Below, one piece after another: positions 26,838 to 38,500 of a DNA stretch of 64,000 nt (positions are counted from its first letter, which is position 1; each line of letters begins with the position of its first letter). The stretch comes from Sparassis latifolia (lineage: Eukaryota > Basidiomycota > Agaricomycetes > Polyporales > Sparassidaceae). Both the position numbers and the translations under genes were made by a program. Location: NCBI GenBank assembly GCA_018466975.1, contig CM031555.1:248001-312000 (forward strand). The letters run 5' to 3'. Under the pieces are notes generated by a model that saw nothing but the letters and a program-made list of their open reading frames with translations, searched no databases and was not told where the DNA came from.

Positions 26838-28275
26838 TGCTTCCAGGCAACTCAGCAATAATCCACGAATTCTCCTTCAGAATGAGTCTAAAAAATTCCG
26901 GCGCATGCTCTACGTGTTGGAAGAGTTGGTCAGCCAGTGACTCCTTGCTATCCTGCTTTTGATGGGGTGACGTATCCCACTACTAACGTGGGGGCCACGG
27001 GTTTGCTCATTTCTCCAACGTATCCGCTCTACACAACTTAGAAGTCGTAATTATCTACTGTACTGGGTGAGTCTCAGAGGACGTCAAATGTAGGTACGTC
27101 ACGCACATTACCTGCCTATATCAATTCAGCTGACCGCAACTTACGAAAGAACAGAACGAATCAGCATCGCCACAGCGAGAAGCCTGCACAGCCCTATGTG
27201 GAGGGAGACACTCGCCGACGCCGGAGCGGCCGTGCTTGCGGTGGGCTTTGAGTGGTAGCAAAAACCGTCTGCGCTGTTCCCATGGATGGGTCTATCGCTA
27301 GGCGCACGCCCCCCCGAATCGGAATCGGAGTAGCGTGGAGCTCACGTTTGGTTGAAGGTGGCATCGGATTGCATTTTGGCCTACAATAGCCCTCATCAAG
27401 GTTGAAAAGAGATGAGTGGTCAATATCTCAACGGCGTATTCATGCATGTTTGTACACCTTATTCAATCAATCAGTGTGACAGGACAGCTGAATCGAGCGA
27501 AAACATGATCACGGCGGGCCCCATGCAGTGCCACAGATGAGGATCGTCAAGAGAGTTGTTGCTTAAGTACACCTTAAGCAACAAGTTTCATGATGATCCC
27601 CCTCTGCCATCTAGCGTGACGCACCCCTTGTTGGTCACCCAACCTCTATTCCACTTGTGCGCCGGTAGGGATAGAATTTACCGGACGCCCGAATGCGGTT
27701 CCTACTGAGTGAATCAACATAGATCGACGTGGAGGATCCAAACAAGATAATACACACATACGCGACTCATCCGTGGATGGGTCGCCTTCGCGCTCAGTGC
27801 CTCTTGAGAAATTCAACCATCAGCGCAACTTTGACAGATGATTCCGAAGTTGCAGGGCCCATGACAGTAGCATTTGAATATGCTGCGTGCTCTTTCCGAG
27901 TCAACACTCTTCGGCCAAGGTGCGTGATCTCTGCCGATCTTAGCGGAGCGACATCTGAACTCACCATCGTATCAGTGAGCCAGACATTGTGCCATGGCAA
28001 GTCTGATCCACGCGATCAGGCCTGAATCAGTGCTCGCTGCATGACGGATGACAAAAACCATATCCAACTAGAGCTGAGCTCACCTGAGTAAGTACCTCTG
28101 TGCAGTCCGAGGCACTGAGTCAGCTGCAACTCCAGAGGCATCGAGTCTTACATCTTATCGACTCTGCATTTCTGGAGGTAAGTTCTCAGCCATTGCCGCG
28201 GGTGACTAAAGTTCACCAGGTCGGGCCTGCGTGCTTCAGCGCTGAACAAAATCTAAGAGACGGTGACTCAGCTGT
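26838..28275. repeat. Segment S after copy B
   Basis: About 1.4 kb that recurs at 32028-33437 after copy C and, in part, inverted at about 42640-43861 after copy D, but not after copy A. Only short frames are present. Marker sequences include CCCACTACTRACGTG near 26975 and TGAATCAGTGCT near 28022. It ends where F-box remnant sequence starts (TGTCGCTGGTCTTCTCGCAC at about 28275), a junction that in copy A lies inside the F-box remnant at about 23038. Confidence 0.75.
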
Positions 28276-29170
28276 GTCGCTGGTCTTCTCGCACTGCATT
28301 CGGTTCAGCTTGACCTACCCGGCGCCTTGACGCATTTCTGCATTTGACACGCCTGCAACTCACTGGAGACGCTGGCAACACCGTCGTCGTCCTTGCACAT
28401 TTGATTAGCCGATTCCGTGTCCTGCACCTTGCCCTTCAAGACAATCCTCCTACTGAGGATGATTGGCGGGACCTCTGTATTCTTATCAGTACAAGGTTCG
28501 CCAAAACCCTGCAGAGTCTGCGTACACGCGTGTCCTCGGAGTTTGGCTACCTCCACCGCTCTGTCAACGGACGAACTAGAATGTGTCACTTGCCTTTAAC
28601 AGTTCTCTCAGCGATGCCGCACCTGAAGTATCTGGATATGATATCCTTGACTCGGTCGTATTCCACGACGGCGATATTGTCCACATCACGACCAGGTGCC
28701 TTGCACTGGAGGAGTTCCGTCTCGCTCACGTCGCGCGCTTCCCACATACGGGCTCGAGGCCGTATCAATTTATCTGGAATTATCCTGCTCGAACGATATG
28801 GTACAGCATGATGAAACCGATAAGCGGCGTACCCTCGGCTTGTGAAAGATGAGTCCATACTTCCCTGATGTTGTCGATGAGGAAACACCATATTCTCTGC
28901 AAGTTCAATATCATTCGTGCGCATGTCGTCCACGTCGACTTCTATGATTTCAATCGGCACACGCCCTCCCCCACACTTCCCCGAAAACGCACGCTTCACA
29001 TGGCGCCTCCAGTCGCAGCTGTCTTCTCTTGGTCGAACGAGATGGCTCAGCCTGGAGGTTCACGTAATGTAGTGACGACTTGCTCACCAATCCAAGTTAG
29101 CTGTTCCCTAGCTGTTCGTTCTCTAGGAAGACTGCACCGGACGGCGACCGAAGTTCTGTGGGCGCGTCCG
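28275..29170 (+). pseudogene. Truncated F-box/LRR remnant between copies B and C
   Basis: Contains only the 3' half of the F-box/LRR sequence: LISRFRVLHLALQDNPPTED, FAKTLQSLRTRV, RTRMCHLPLTVLSAMPHLKY, then in other frames LDSVVFHDGDIVHITTRCLA, LEEFRLAHVARFPHTGSRPY and FIWNYPARTIWYSMMKPI. The 5' half with the F-box is absent and segment S abuts it directly. It is nearly identical to 23040-23800, so it reflects the same duplication, with a different breakpoint. Confidence 0.8.
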
Positions 29171-29409
29171 ATATCTTGATTCACCGAGTTATATTTCATC
29201 CCTGCATCTCCCTGCGATGTCCTCTGCCCCCCTGCATCGATAGACCGATATATATCAAGGCCGCGGGTTTCAAGTGGTAGAGGTGGATTCCGGCGGCGGC
29301 TCAAGCTCGGAGCAGGCTGCAATAGGCGCCTCACGGCACTGCGACGGCCCGAGAAGTCAGCGGGCGACCGGCAGCGGAGGGGCGTGGGGAAGCCTGAGCG
29401 GAGAGATTT

Positions 29410-29690
29410 GCGGAATCCATCTTGAGCGTGAAGCGGCGGAAAGTCGTTGAGAACACGGCTAACCACCGCTAGGATGCTTGAATCAACAAGGGGAGGTGGG
29501 TGGGATGAAAAGGAGTGAGAGGCTGTAGGTGCAGGAACAGGCTGGCGCTTAAGGCGCCTATTCCTCTCGCTTAGTAAGCACTAGTTTGACTTAGCGCTCG
29601 CGAGCTCGCTGCTAAGCCACACTCCACTCTACTCAGTGGCCGCATTCCTCTCGCTCTACAGGCCTCAGGTATTAAAGAACGAATTACACC
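29410..29690 (+). promoter_or_regulatory. C/D-type upstream region with palindromes
   Basis: This region precedes copy C and, inverted, copy D (46005-46258), but not A or B. It starts with the last codons of the gene at 46197-46941 (VKRRKVVENTANHR and stop), then a purine-rich stretch, GGCGCTTAAGGCGCC at 29544-29558, and a hairpin CTTAGC...GCTAAG at 29590-29616 whose loop contains the 10-bp palindrome GCTCGCGAGC. After it, at about 29650, all four copies share CCTCTCGCTCT and GGCCTCAGGTRTTAAAGAAC just before the ATG, the likely core promoter and leader. Confidence 0.7.
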
Positions 29691-29697
29691 CTCCGGC

Positions 29698-31022
29698 ATG
29701 GGCCTCCAGTTTTCTCTCATCCTTACCTTCCACCGTATTCATTCTCAACTCAGACGACTCATGAGCGACCAGCCTCCCGAATACTCCTGGGCCGACAACT
29801 TTTCGAAGGAACGCGTATCTTACATAGGCCTTCCCGTTAATACTGTCATCAATGACTACCAACACCGGGGCTGGCTCGCGCGCGACCTGTACATTAGCGT
29901 GCTTAAATTCTACAAGCACGACAAAGGCGTTGAACACGAGTTCTTAATCGGTACCGTCGTTAACTCTGCTGGGAAGGAGGTCGGATTTATCTTGGTCGAG
30001 CGCCAAGGAGCGAGGATTGGTCGGGGTGCTTCCGCGAAGCCATTGAACGCCGCATTGGGTTCCTCCGGTAGTACTGCTGCTCCTCCTGCCAATGACGTTC
30101 TGTTTATGGGACGAAAACGTGGCGCTCTGCTTTACCTCGCCGGTCGCACTGCCAGGTCTACTGTACACGGCTCATACACAGTGCCGCCGGAAAAGCGTGC
30201 AGAATCCGTCGCCTCCCTCCTTGCGGCTTGTTTTGTTGCTCACAAAATTAAGCAGAAGTATGATGCCTTCGAGACTAACTGTTATTGGTTTGCCGGCGTA
30301 GTGTACAATCTGGTTACGGGCGACAACATCAATATCAACTCGGACAGCACGCGCACAGTGCCGATTGTGCGTGATGCTCTGCCCGCGGGTGATACTCAAG
30401 CCGAGCCTCGCTCTCTTCCCGAGGAGGATATCCAGGTTGAGCCTCGTTCTCTTCCCCCCCAGGCAGGTGGTGCTCAGTCTGAGGATAATATTCAGGTAAA
30501 ATGACATTCTCTTCCCCTCGTTAGTCGCAGTCTGATTCTCAATCCCAGATTGTGCAGGACGATTCTCAGTCTCGGGTTCCTCAGCGCTCGAAAATAGGGC
30601 ACTTTGGATCGCTTACCATTGTTCGTCCTGCGGACATCAGAGCTGACGCGGATGAGATACGGGCCGACTTCAGGAAAAAGAGGGAAGAAATAGTGAGTGC
30701 ACAGAAGTACTTTGGGAAATGGCCGGAGGAGTTGGCGCATCAGACGGCCAGGGCGAACATGGCGGACGCGAGAGCGGACACAGCGGAGAGGCTGAGAAAG
30801 GAGAAGATCGCGAGGGCAGACACGTTGGCGAAGGAGAACGCGAGAGCAGGCGCGAGGGTAGACAGGTTGGCCAAGGAGAACGCCGAGATGGCGAAGAAAC
30901 TTGCACAGCTTCAAGAGGCATACACCAAAGATGCAGCTGGTGCATCGGGTGTGACGGAAACGCGCACTACGCCTCCGTCTAGTCGTTCCAGCATGGCTTC
31001 CGCGTCTAAGAGAGCTGTGTAA
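29698..31022 (+). CDS. NCYWF-motif coiled-coil protein, copy C
   Basis: Exons 29698-30495 and 30549-31022, with a 53-nt phase-0 intron, encode 423 residues. The domain motifs GVEHEFLIGTVV and FETNCYWFAGVVYNLV are intact. Compared with A and B it has a 5-6 residue insertion (FSKERVSYIGLPVN) and an extra repeat before the intron (EPRSLPEEDIQ followed by VEPRSLP). Copy D shares both. The tail is short: AERLRKEKIARADTLAKENA, RAGARVDRLAKENAEMAKK and the common C-terminus. The upstream region is the palindrome-bearing type. The ORF is intact. Confidence 0.85.
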
Positions 31023-32027
31023 GTGTTTCCGCCTTCTGTCTTGATCTATGTAAGCTGATACTATTGTTCTGATTTTCCAGCTGATACCGTCGATGTGAAG
31101 GTATGTACCATGTCACGGATCGTGCTTTCTGTGGTCTTATCATTGCTTAGCCCTTCGTCGTTGATAAGCGCGCTCTGTGCTCGTCTTCCCATCTCGTCGA
31201 GTTTTCGGATCCCTCTATGATCTCTGTATTTCCTTGACGTACATGCTTTCATTTTTTTTTGCGTTGCGGATCTTTCTCTTCTACTCACGCCGTCTCCGTC
31301 AGCTGTACTTCGTATCTTCTACTCGTGAACGTGCTCTCCTTTGTCCTCTTGATCTCGTCGTCTTAACTTTCCGCTCTGATTCTGTAAAGATATTTTCATC
31401 GATACCTATGCTCTTGTCCCTTTCGCGCGTGTAACCTCTGTACTATTAGTATTCCAATGTGTTCTTGCTTAGAATATAAGCCGATGTCTGTCGCATGTGC
31501 TGCTAATTGGCATTCTGGTCCACTCTGATTATTCCTGATCAAGCTTGCGTACGGCGGGGTAGAAATTATCTGGCCGGTCATATAATACCTTGCAACCTGA
31601 ACCCATTGTTGCCGGTCGGTAGGCAGTGGCAGCGCCGCGCCGCGATGACTACTCACGGCCTACAATTATCGTTGATAGCATACGATCTGTGGCATGAAGA
31701 CCTTACTTCACATAAACAATAGGCTGTCCTTGTTTCAACATAGATCTGTTCTTTTCTACTTCCTAGCTCACTCTGCCTCGAGTGCTGCGGTATCACATCA
31801 CAGGCTCCCGGCGACGCACAAGACTTACTCGATTAGGACGCCATATTCACCGCTCTCCCACGCTCAACACATGTGTTGATTTTGCGGCGCGGTATGTAGA
31901 ATATCTCCGGCTAGATAGATATCGGTCTCCTCCACTTAGTGGCACTCCGTGGTAAAAAATTTGTCCGCGCTGCAGGTGCGCGCTCGTAGTTGGATGAACA
32001 ACGTCGAAATCTGACTCCCATCGCGTG

Positions 32028-33437
32028 CTTCCAGGCAACTCCGCAATCTACGAATTTTCCTACAGGATGAGTCTAAATCTGAATTCCGGCGCATGCTCTA
32101 CGTGTTGGAAGATATCTCATAAGCCGGCGACTCCTTGCTATCCTGCTTTTGACCGCGTGACGTATCCCACTACTGACGTGCGGGCCATGGGTTTGCTCAT
32201 TTCTTTAACATATCCGCCCTACACAACTTAGAAGTCGTAATTATCTACCGTACTGGGTGAGTCTCGGAGGACGTCGAATGTAGGTACGTCACGCACGTTA
32301 CCTGCCTATATCAATTCAGCTGACCGCAACACGACAGAACCCACAACAGAACGAATCAGCATCGCCACAGCACGAAGCCTGCACAGCCCTATGCGGAGGG
32401 AGACACTCGTCGACGCCGGACCTGCCGTGCTTGCGGTGGGATTTCAGTGGCGAACCGACTACGCTGACCCCATTAAGAGGTCTATCGCTATGCGCACATA
32501 CGACCCCCGAGTCGCAATCGGAGTAGCACGGAGTTCACGTTTGGTTGAAGGTGGCATGGGATTGCATGTTGGCCTACAATAGCCCTCATCAAGGTTGAAA
32601 AGAGATGAGTGGCCAATATCTCAACGGTGTATTCATGCATGTTTGTACACCTTGTTCAATCAATCAGTGCGAGAGGACAGCTGAATCGAGCGAAAACACG
32701 ATCACGGCGGGCCCCATGCAGTGCCACAGACGAGGATCTTCAAGAGAGTCGTTGCTTGAGTACAACTTAAGCAACAACTGTCATGACGATCCTTCTCTGC
32801 CATCTAGCATGACGGAACCCTTATTGGTCACCAAACCTCTGTTCCACTTGGTTGCCGGTTGGGATGGAATTTGAAGGCGGTCCCTACTGAGTGAATCAAC
32901 GACGCCGAGGATCCAAACATGATAATACGCACTTACGCGTCTCATCCGTGGATGTGTCGCCTTCATGCTCAGTGCCCCTTGAGAATTGAACCATCAGCGC
33001 AACTTTAATAGATGATTCCGAAGTTGCAGGGCCCATGGCAGCAGCATTTGTATATCTGCGTGCTCTTTCCGAATCAACACTCTTCGGCCAAGGTGCATGA
33101 TCTCCGGTCTTAGCGGGGTGATGTCTTAACTCACCATCGTATTAGTCAGCCGCAGATTGTGCCATGGCAAGTCTAATCCGCGCGATCAGGCCTGAATCAG
33201 TGCTTACTGCGTGATGGATGACATGTACGGTATCCATATTCAAAGAGCTCACCTGAGTAGGTACCTCTGTGCAGTCCGAGGCACCGAGTCAGCTGCAACT
33301 CAGAGGCATCGAGTCTTACATCTACTCGGCATTTCTGGAGGTAAGTTCTCAGCCATTGCCGCGGGTGACTAAAGTTCACCAGGTCGGGCCTGCGTGCTCC
33401 AGCGCTGAACAAAATCTAAGAGACGGTGACTCAGCCG
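32028..33437. repeat. Segment S after copy C, right edge of direct array
   Basis: Closely matches 26838-28275, with small indels. It ends at about 33437, where the match to the end of the S segment after copy B stops and single-copy sequence begins. There are no convincing genes inside. Confidence 0.75.
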
Positions 33438-33552
33438 TTCAGTGCACGTGGGCGCGTCGAATATTGCAATACGCGTGAGTCATCGACGCGTTGTCCCGCG
33501 TCGGATCTCTCACGATGACGTCCGACGAAAGTCATTCGTCCACGTCATCCAT

Positions 33553-33580
33553 ACGGTGCACTCACGGGGATATGCACCGT
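33553..33580. repeat. Short perfect inverted repeat
   Basis: ACGGTGCA at 33553-33560 is followed 12 nt later by its reverse complement TGCACCGT at 33573-33580. It lies about 120 bp beyond the right edge of the direct cassette array. No function is assigned. Confidence 0.5.
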
Positions 33581-34344
33581 GCACCCAGCAACGTGATTCC
33601 AGCATCTAAACACTGCAGGACCAACAACACATCATATTCGGGAGGACTATACCCGCGGCCGTCCTCCCCGCCATGCACGCTGTATGCGCCAACCGCCGAA
33701 TTCCGTCCTTCGGCCGCGCGTGACGCGACAACTCCGAATCCGCAGAGCGAACGCGAGCGCACCGTGCGCACAGTCCATGCAGTCGAGCCCGTCGGCAGCG
33801 GGAATCGCATGGTCGCTTTCCGGGCACCGCAGGTGGGGGAAGCTGCCAGTTGCCCCACTTCGCGCGCTGACCGTAAATACAAATTCTCGAGCAGAATCCC
33901 CCCACACACACGAGTTCCAAGACGTTCCATTCCGTTCATTAGAACACGCGAGGGATGCAACGGGCGTCGCGGTAGACGTACGATACAGAGCACACTCAGA
34001 GACGACGAGAAATGCGGAAGAGTAGAGAGTGTAGGGTAAGTAGATGCTATTACAGACAGGACGCGTTGTAAACCAGACTACATGACGGGGGCTCGAATAA
34101 ATAAACGAGCGAACTTTGGCAGCAGCTTCGAGTGGGGCCACGTGAAATGGGGATATGTGCACGAAGTCGAAAGCAGAGCGGGGGAATGGAGGGGAGCGGC
34201 GGGCTGCGCCACAACCCGCGACGCCCCGTTGGCACCGTGTACCAATGGCGTGGGCCGAATACGGGCGTGTGGCGCGGGCGATGTGTCCGCGTGCGCAGAC
34301 GAAGACGCAGGGGAGCGAGGGAAGGCGGACGCTGCGCGCGACGC

Positions 34345-35541
34345 CTACGCCATCACCTGCGTTGTTATTGGCCGAGTCCCGAACGACTGATGTGGCCGGC
34401 AGCCTGTCGCCGCTGGCCCAGGTCTCGACACCGCCGTCGAATGCGAGAACATCGACTTTGCCCGTGGTAATGAGAAGCTCGGAAGGGGAAGCCCGTGGAA
34501 GAGGCTCAGCGCGGAGGACACTTGCGGGTGTATCTGCACCGCGTCGCGCTGTGGATGCGAGGGCGAGGGCGAGTGTGACAGCGACGCCTTGACGGGGTAG
34601 ACCGCGACGTGCGCGTGTGCGGGCGTCCGCGGGCCCGAGGACGTCTCGAAGCTGGATTCCGAGTCCATGTCGACGTCCGTCTCGGAGCTGTTGTCGCTCC
34701 ACCTCGAGCGAGGTGGCTCCCGGACTCGGATATGGTGGTGGTGGTGATGGTGGTGAGGGTGCGCGCCGACGAGGGCGGAATGGTGGGCGAGGAGATCGGC
34801 CTCGGAGACGCCGAGCTCGAAGTCAAGGACGTCCAGAAACTCGCGCTCGATCCGCCCGATGTCGCGCTTGCCGAAGACGCCCGTGCAGAGCGCCCAGTGC
34901 ACGTTCTTCAGCGTGGAGTCGTTCAGATACTGCGAAGCGAGGTCAGCACGCGTCACACGACGTCAGCGAGGGAGACGCACCTTGTTGGCGACGATGAGCG
35001 CGCCGAGGAAGACGCGCTCGCAGGCCCACTGCTCGAGCGCGATCTGGATGTGTGGTTTCGCGCGGTGGACGTAGACGAGGGTGGTGAGCAGCACGGGGAC
35101 GGGGACCTCCGCCTTTGCGATGACGTCCGTGACAAAGCGGGTGAACTTGGTGTGCTCCGTGTGGCGGGAGAGCGAGCGTCCGCGGGATGAAGAGGCTCGG
35201 CCGAGGGCGTAGTCGACAGTTTCGACTACTGTGTCTACGAGATACTCTGGAGGGGAGTCAGTACGGTGAGTTCAGTGTAGGAAGTAATCATTACCGATGA
35301 GGTCTCTGGAGATGTCCATGCCGAGCATCTGCAGGAGAGCAGGAGAGTGGAGGGTAGGGTCGAGAAGGCTGGCGGGATGGACGGGAGAGTTGGCAACCAT
35401 GGCGTGCGGGAGGAGGCAAGGATATGGTGGAGTGAGGAAGGGCGAGTGGCCGGGGTAGATATACGACGCAGCGGCATTTTGTGACTGTATTGGACATCGG
35501 CTTGCTGACGAGCGGTGCACGAATGTTGTGCTCAAACGCAC
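34345..35541 (-). CDS. Cyclin with N-terminal cyclin box, Pcl/PHO80-like group
   Basis: Three exons are visible. Exon 1 starts at ATG 35541 and has a Pro/Tyr-rich lead (NAAASYIYPGHSPFLTPPYP) and LLQMLGMDISRDLI. An intron at about 35249-35294 (phase 1) leads to EYLVDTVVETVDYALG, FTRFVTDVIAKAEVPVPVLL, TTLVYVHRAKPHIQIALEQW and VFLGALIVANK. A further intron leads to YLNDSTLKNVHWALCTGVFG, IGRIEREFLDVLDFELGVSE and ADLLAHHSALVG. This is the helical cyclin box that binds a CDK. It is followed by a run of eight His (HPHHHHHHHH), a Ser-rich region and the stop at 34345-34347. The kinase partner cannot be told. Its coding strand is GC-rich, so long shadow frames appear on both strands. Confidence 0.83.
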
Positions 35542-38500
35542 CTGCCACTTTGAGCCGGCGTTGACTCAGGCCGTGCCACTGAGCCGAACGCGCGGGCCAA
35601 TGGGGTGCGATCGCCGGCGATGCCGAGCTTCCGAGTCATGCTCGTGAATTTGTAATCAACTTGCCCGTAAGCTCCCCGACTGCTTCCGTAAGCCGATGTC
35701 CAACCTCTCCCGTCCCCGTCGGTCGATCATCACCGCGTCAATGTCCCTTCCCTTTCCGACTTCGTCGGACGGACGCTTACGAGGCGCCCTTCCATCTCTC
35801 GTCCATTCATTTCCGCATCGTATCGTGGTATGGATGTTCCTCTGTCTTCCGCGCCAGTACTCACGCGCTGCCAGACGACAATTCCAAGAAGTTCCACACC
35901 GAACCTCGCAGCACTGTATCGAGGCTCGAGACTCGAGGCCAACGCAGCATCGCCGACAATGCCCGATGCGATCTCACTGCGCCGCACCCACTGCCCAAGG
36001 GCCAACCAACCCAAGCCCACGCCCAAGCCGTACCTCAGTGCCGCAGCCCCCAAGCCTCGGTGATATCTTGTCACGGTCTCCGAATTGCAATCCGCGCCTG
36101 CTACGCGTCACTGCCTTGCACACCACGCCTGCGACACGTATCGCGAGGCGCCGCGGAGGTGCCCATGGCTTGATGCCGTACTAAGTACTACCACTGTTCG
36201 CACTCCATCATCTCCCAGATAATGGAACTTGGCACTCGTCAGAGATTTCTCTGTAGGAGGCAGAACACGGCCGTGTCGGTGCACGCAAATCGCCGTGCTG
36301 ACGCGCGGTCCGCAGGCGCGCATTCTTTCCTTATATGGGCACTGTTGCGCCCGCTTGCTCGATCCAACGTCGCCCTGTCTCAGGTGCTTGTTTGAAGCTG
36401 AGACTTCCATAGGCCCGCCATTCAGTGCATTGACCGACGCGCTACGTGGACGGATGGCCCTCTCGCTTGGCTCTAACGGTCTTGTGTTTCCGGCTCATGA
36501 TGGATATCCTGCGCCAAAATTGATATCGACGATCCCCCACTCAAAACTGGCCATACGAATGCGCGCCCCAACGCATCAGTGTTGCCAGAGCCTGCGTTGT
36601 CATGACTGTGCACGTGCGGCGGCGGCGACGTCCATGTACCCCAGGTGCGTCGATAACTGAAATTGACTTCGCGTTCGGATCAGGCTTGGCGTTCGCGCGG
36701 GAGCTGGTGTTATTGCCATGGTACTAAACATACTAGTATCAAATATACCACTATCGGTATGCCTGTCAGCCGGGGCCCCTAGGTCCCCGTCATTGTTTCG
36801 CTCTCCTCTTTGCTGGGGCAAGGAAAGTGGCGAAGATGCAAGTCCCGTCGTGCGACGCGATATTAACAGCTCAAACAAGGTGATCTGCACTGTGTCTCGT
36901 CGCAAGTCTTAACGCGATGTCGATATGAATATCATATCGGTACTGAGGCCTGAGCACTGAGTACAGGCCTCCGCTAGTGTGATCTGCGTTTCCCCATCCG
37001 AGCTGCAGGGAGTATTAGAAGGCGTCTAATCTAGAACTCTGCCCGTGAGTGACCGGACGCGAGTACGCCCAGCGCGACCCTAGCCTAGAGAGCGTTACCA
37101 CGCGACCCGTACGTGTTTATCAGTTTACACCGGAAGGAAATAGAGTGATGAGTCGATCCGCACGATAAATTATCGAGTTTCTAGTGCAGGACAACGTCGG
37201 TGGATGCGCATCGCAGCTCCCCGCAGTTGTCGCTGGTGTCCTATGTTAGGACCGCAGTTGAATCTGATTGGACGACAGATGCCAGATGCATATCCACGTC
37301 CACAGAACAGTAAGACTTGCCTCGAGCGACGCACCGGCATGCAGGAGTCTGGCACATGCATCGTGCAGCACCTGCCAGATATTCAGGATCTGCTGTCGAA
37401 TTCCATCGGATGACTCGCGCAACCGTATGATCATGACAATGAGTGCACGCACCGCATACAACATACTGTATTCTACAGCGCCGCAGGCAGATACAGTTAA
37501 TGCCATTCGTATGCTCAACATTCAGAATTAGAAGTGCAACACGAGCGGTGCTGCCAGGTATCACAGCCACCTGGGCAGCGCGCGACATCCAGAATACAAG
37601 GAACATACGTATACATACCGGCCACAATCGAGCAACTTCAAGGAAGAACACAGCGACTCGGACATCGAAGCTTGGACGCCGAGCCAAGCTGTGAGTGTCA
37701 AGGTCGCCGGGCGTCTAATGCCTGTTCACTGCGCATGACGGCCTGCTGCTGCTGGCACTGGTAGTCAGTGGGGAGCACGGGGTGATATGCCGCGGGACGG
37801 ACGCAGCACTCGAAATGCTGCGGCGGTGTTCGTTCGAGCGTTGTGACGGGAAGTAAGCGGGGATGACACGTCGACTGGGGGACGGCACCCACGGTTGATG
37901 GCCACGGTCAGTGACTTGAGAAGAGTGGGCACGAGTCTGCTGGAATGCCCCGAGGTGCCAGTGTGCGTACAAGTCTATCAGTCAACGCCCGGCGAGCGTC
38001 GAATCCAGGATATTCATCTACGGCGTGCACAACGCGTGACAGCATGCTGCGGATACGCCGATCGTCGATTCGAGGATGTGTGGGTGAGGGTGTGGCGACC
38101 GCGCGCAGATGAGGTCGCACGAACGTCGACGCCGCTGGGAGAGCATCGAGGCATGTCTCGTTCGGGTCGCCTCAGCCTCTCGCGGGAAGGAGCCTACACC
38201 TGTCAGATCCAGCGTTGTGGAGATCATGCGATGGGGGCCTCAAGGAGCAAGTACAGGAGGCCTGTCGGCGAACGATGGTCTGTACTCAAGGCGTGTCGTC
38301 GGGATCTGTGAAAGCTAAATGAATGCCGGTATCCTATACAATGAAGAATGAAAGCAGAAGTACGCATACTTACCTAGATGCAGGTTAGATTGAATGGAAC
38401 ACAACCTCTCCGACTACCACCACGAGACTAGTTGACACTCGACGCGATGAATGAATTGAACGCCACTAACGAACGCAGATTGACTCAAAGGTGATGATAT

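Larger units (their letters stand above)
18930..33437. repeat. Direct array of cassette copies A, B and C
   Basis: Long stretches recur with high identity. The NCYWF gene and its 5' and 3' flanks occur at 18930-22183 (A), about 23750-26838 (B) and about 28970-32028 (C), and inverted at 43861-46258 (D). F-box/LRR remnants follow A (22183-23910) and B (28275-29170). Segment S follows B (26838-28275) and C (32028-33437). The left edge starts about 140 bp after the RPN7 stop, in the middle of an F-box-remnant sequence, so copy A is cut on that side. The right edge is near 33437, where copy C leaves known repeat. No transposase, reverse transcriptase or convincing terminal inverted repeats were found. 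Confidence 0.88.

Noticed and set aside
33491..34039. 182-codon plus-strand frame downstream of the cyclin
   Set aside because: No recognisable motif, Arg/Ser/Thr-rich as expected from a GC-rich shadow, and no splice or family support.
33647..34702. 351-codon minus-strand frame overlapping the cyclin gene
   Set aside because: It overlaps the cyclin's last exon in another frame of the same strand, in GC-rich sequence. Its composition (Arg/Ala/Pro runs) and lack of motifs mark it as a shadow.
37241..37687. 148-codon minus-strand frame in the gene-poor spacer
   Set aside because: Cys-rich and hydrophobic but without a motif I know. A second, overlapping frame looks equally good, so neither is supported.
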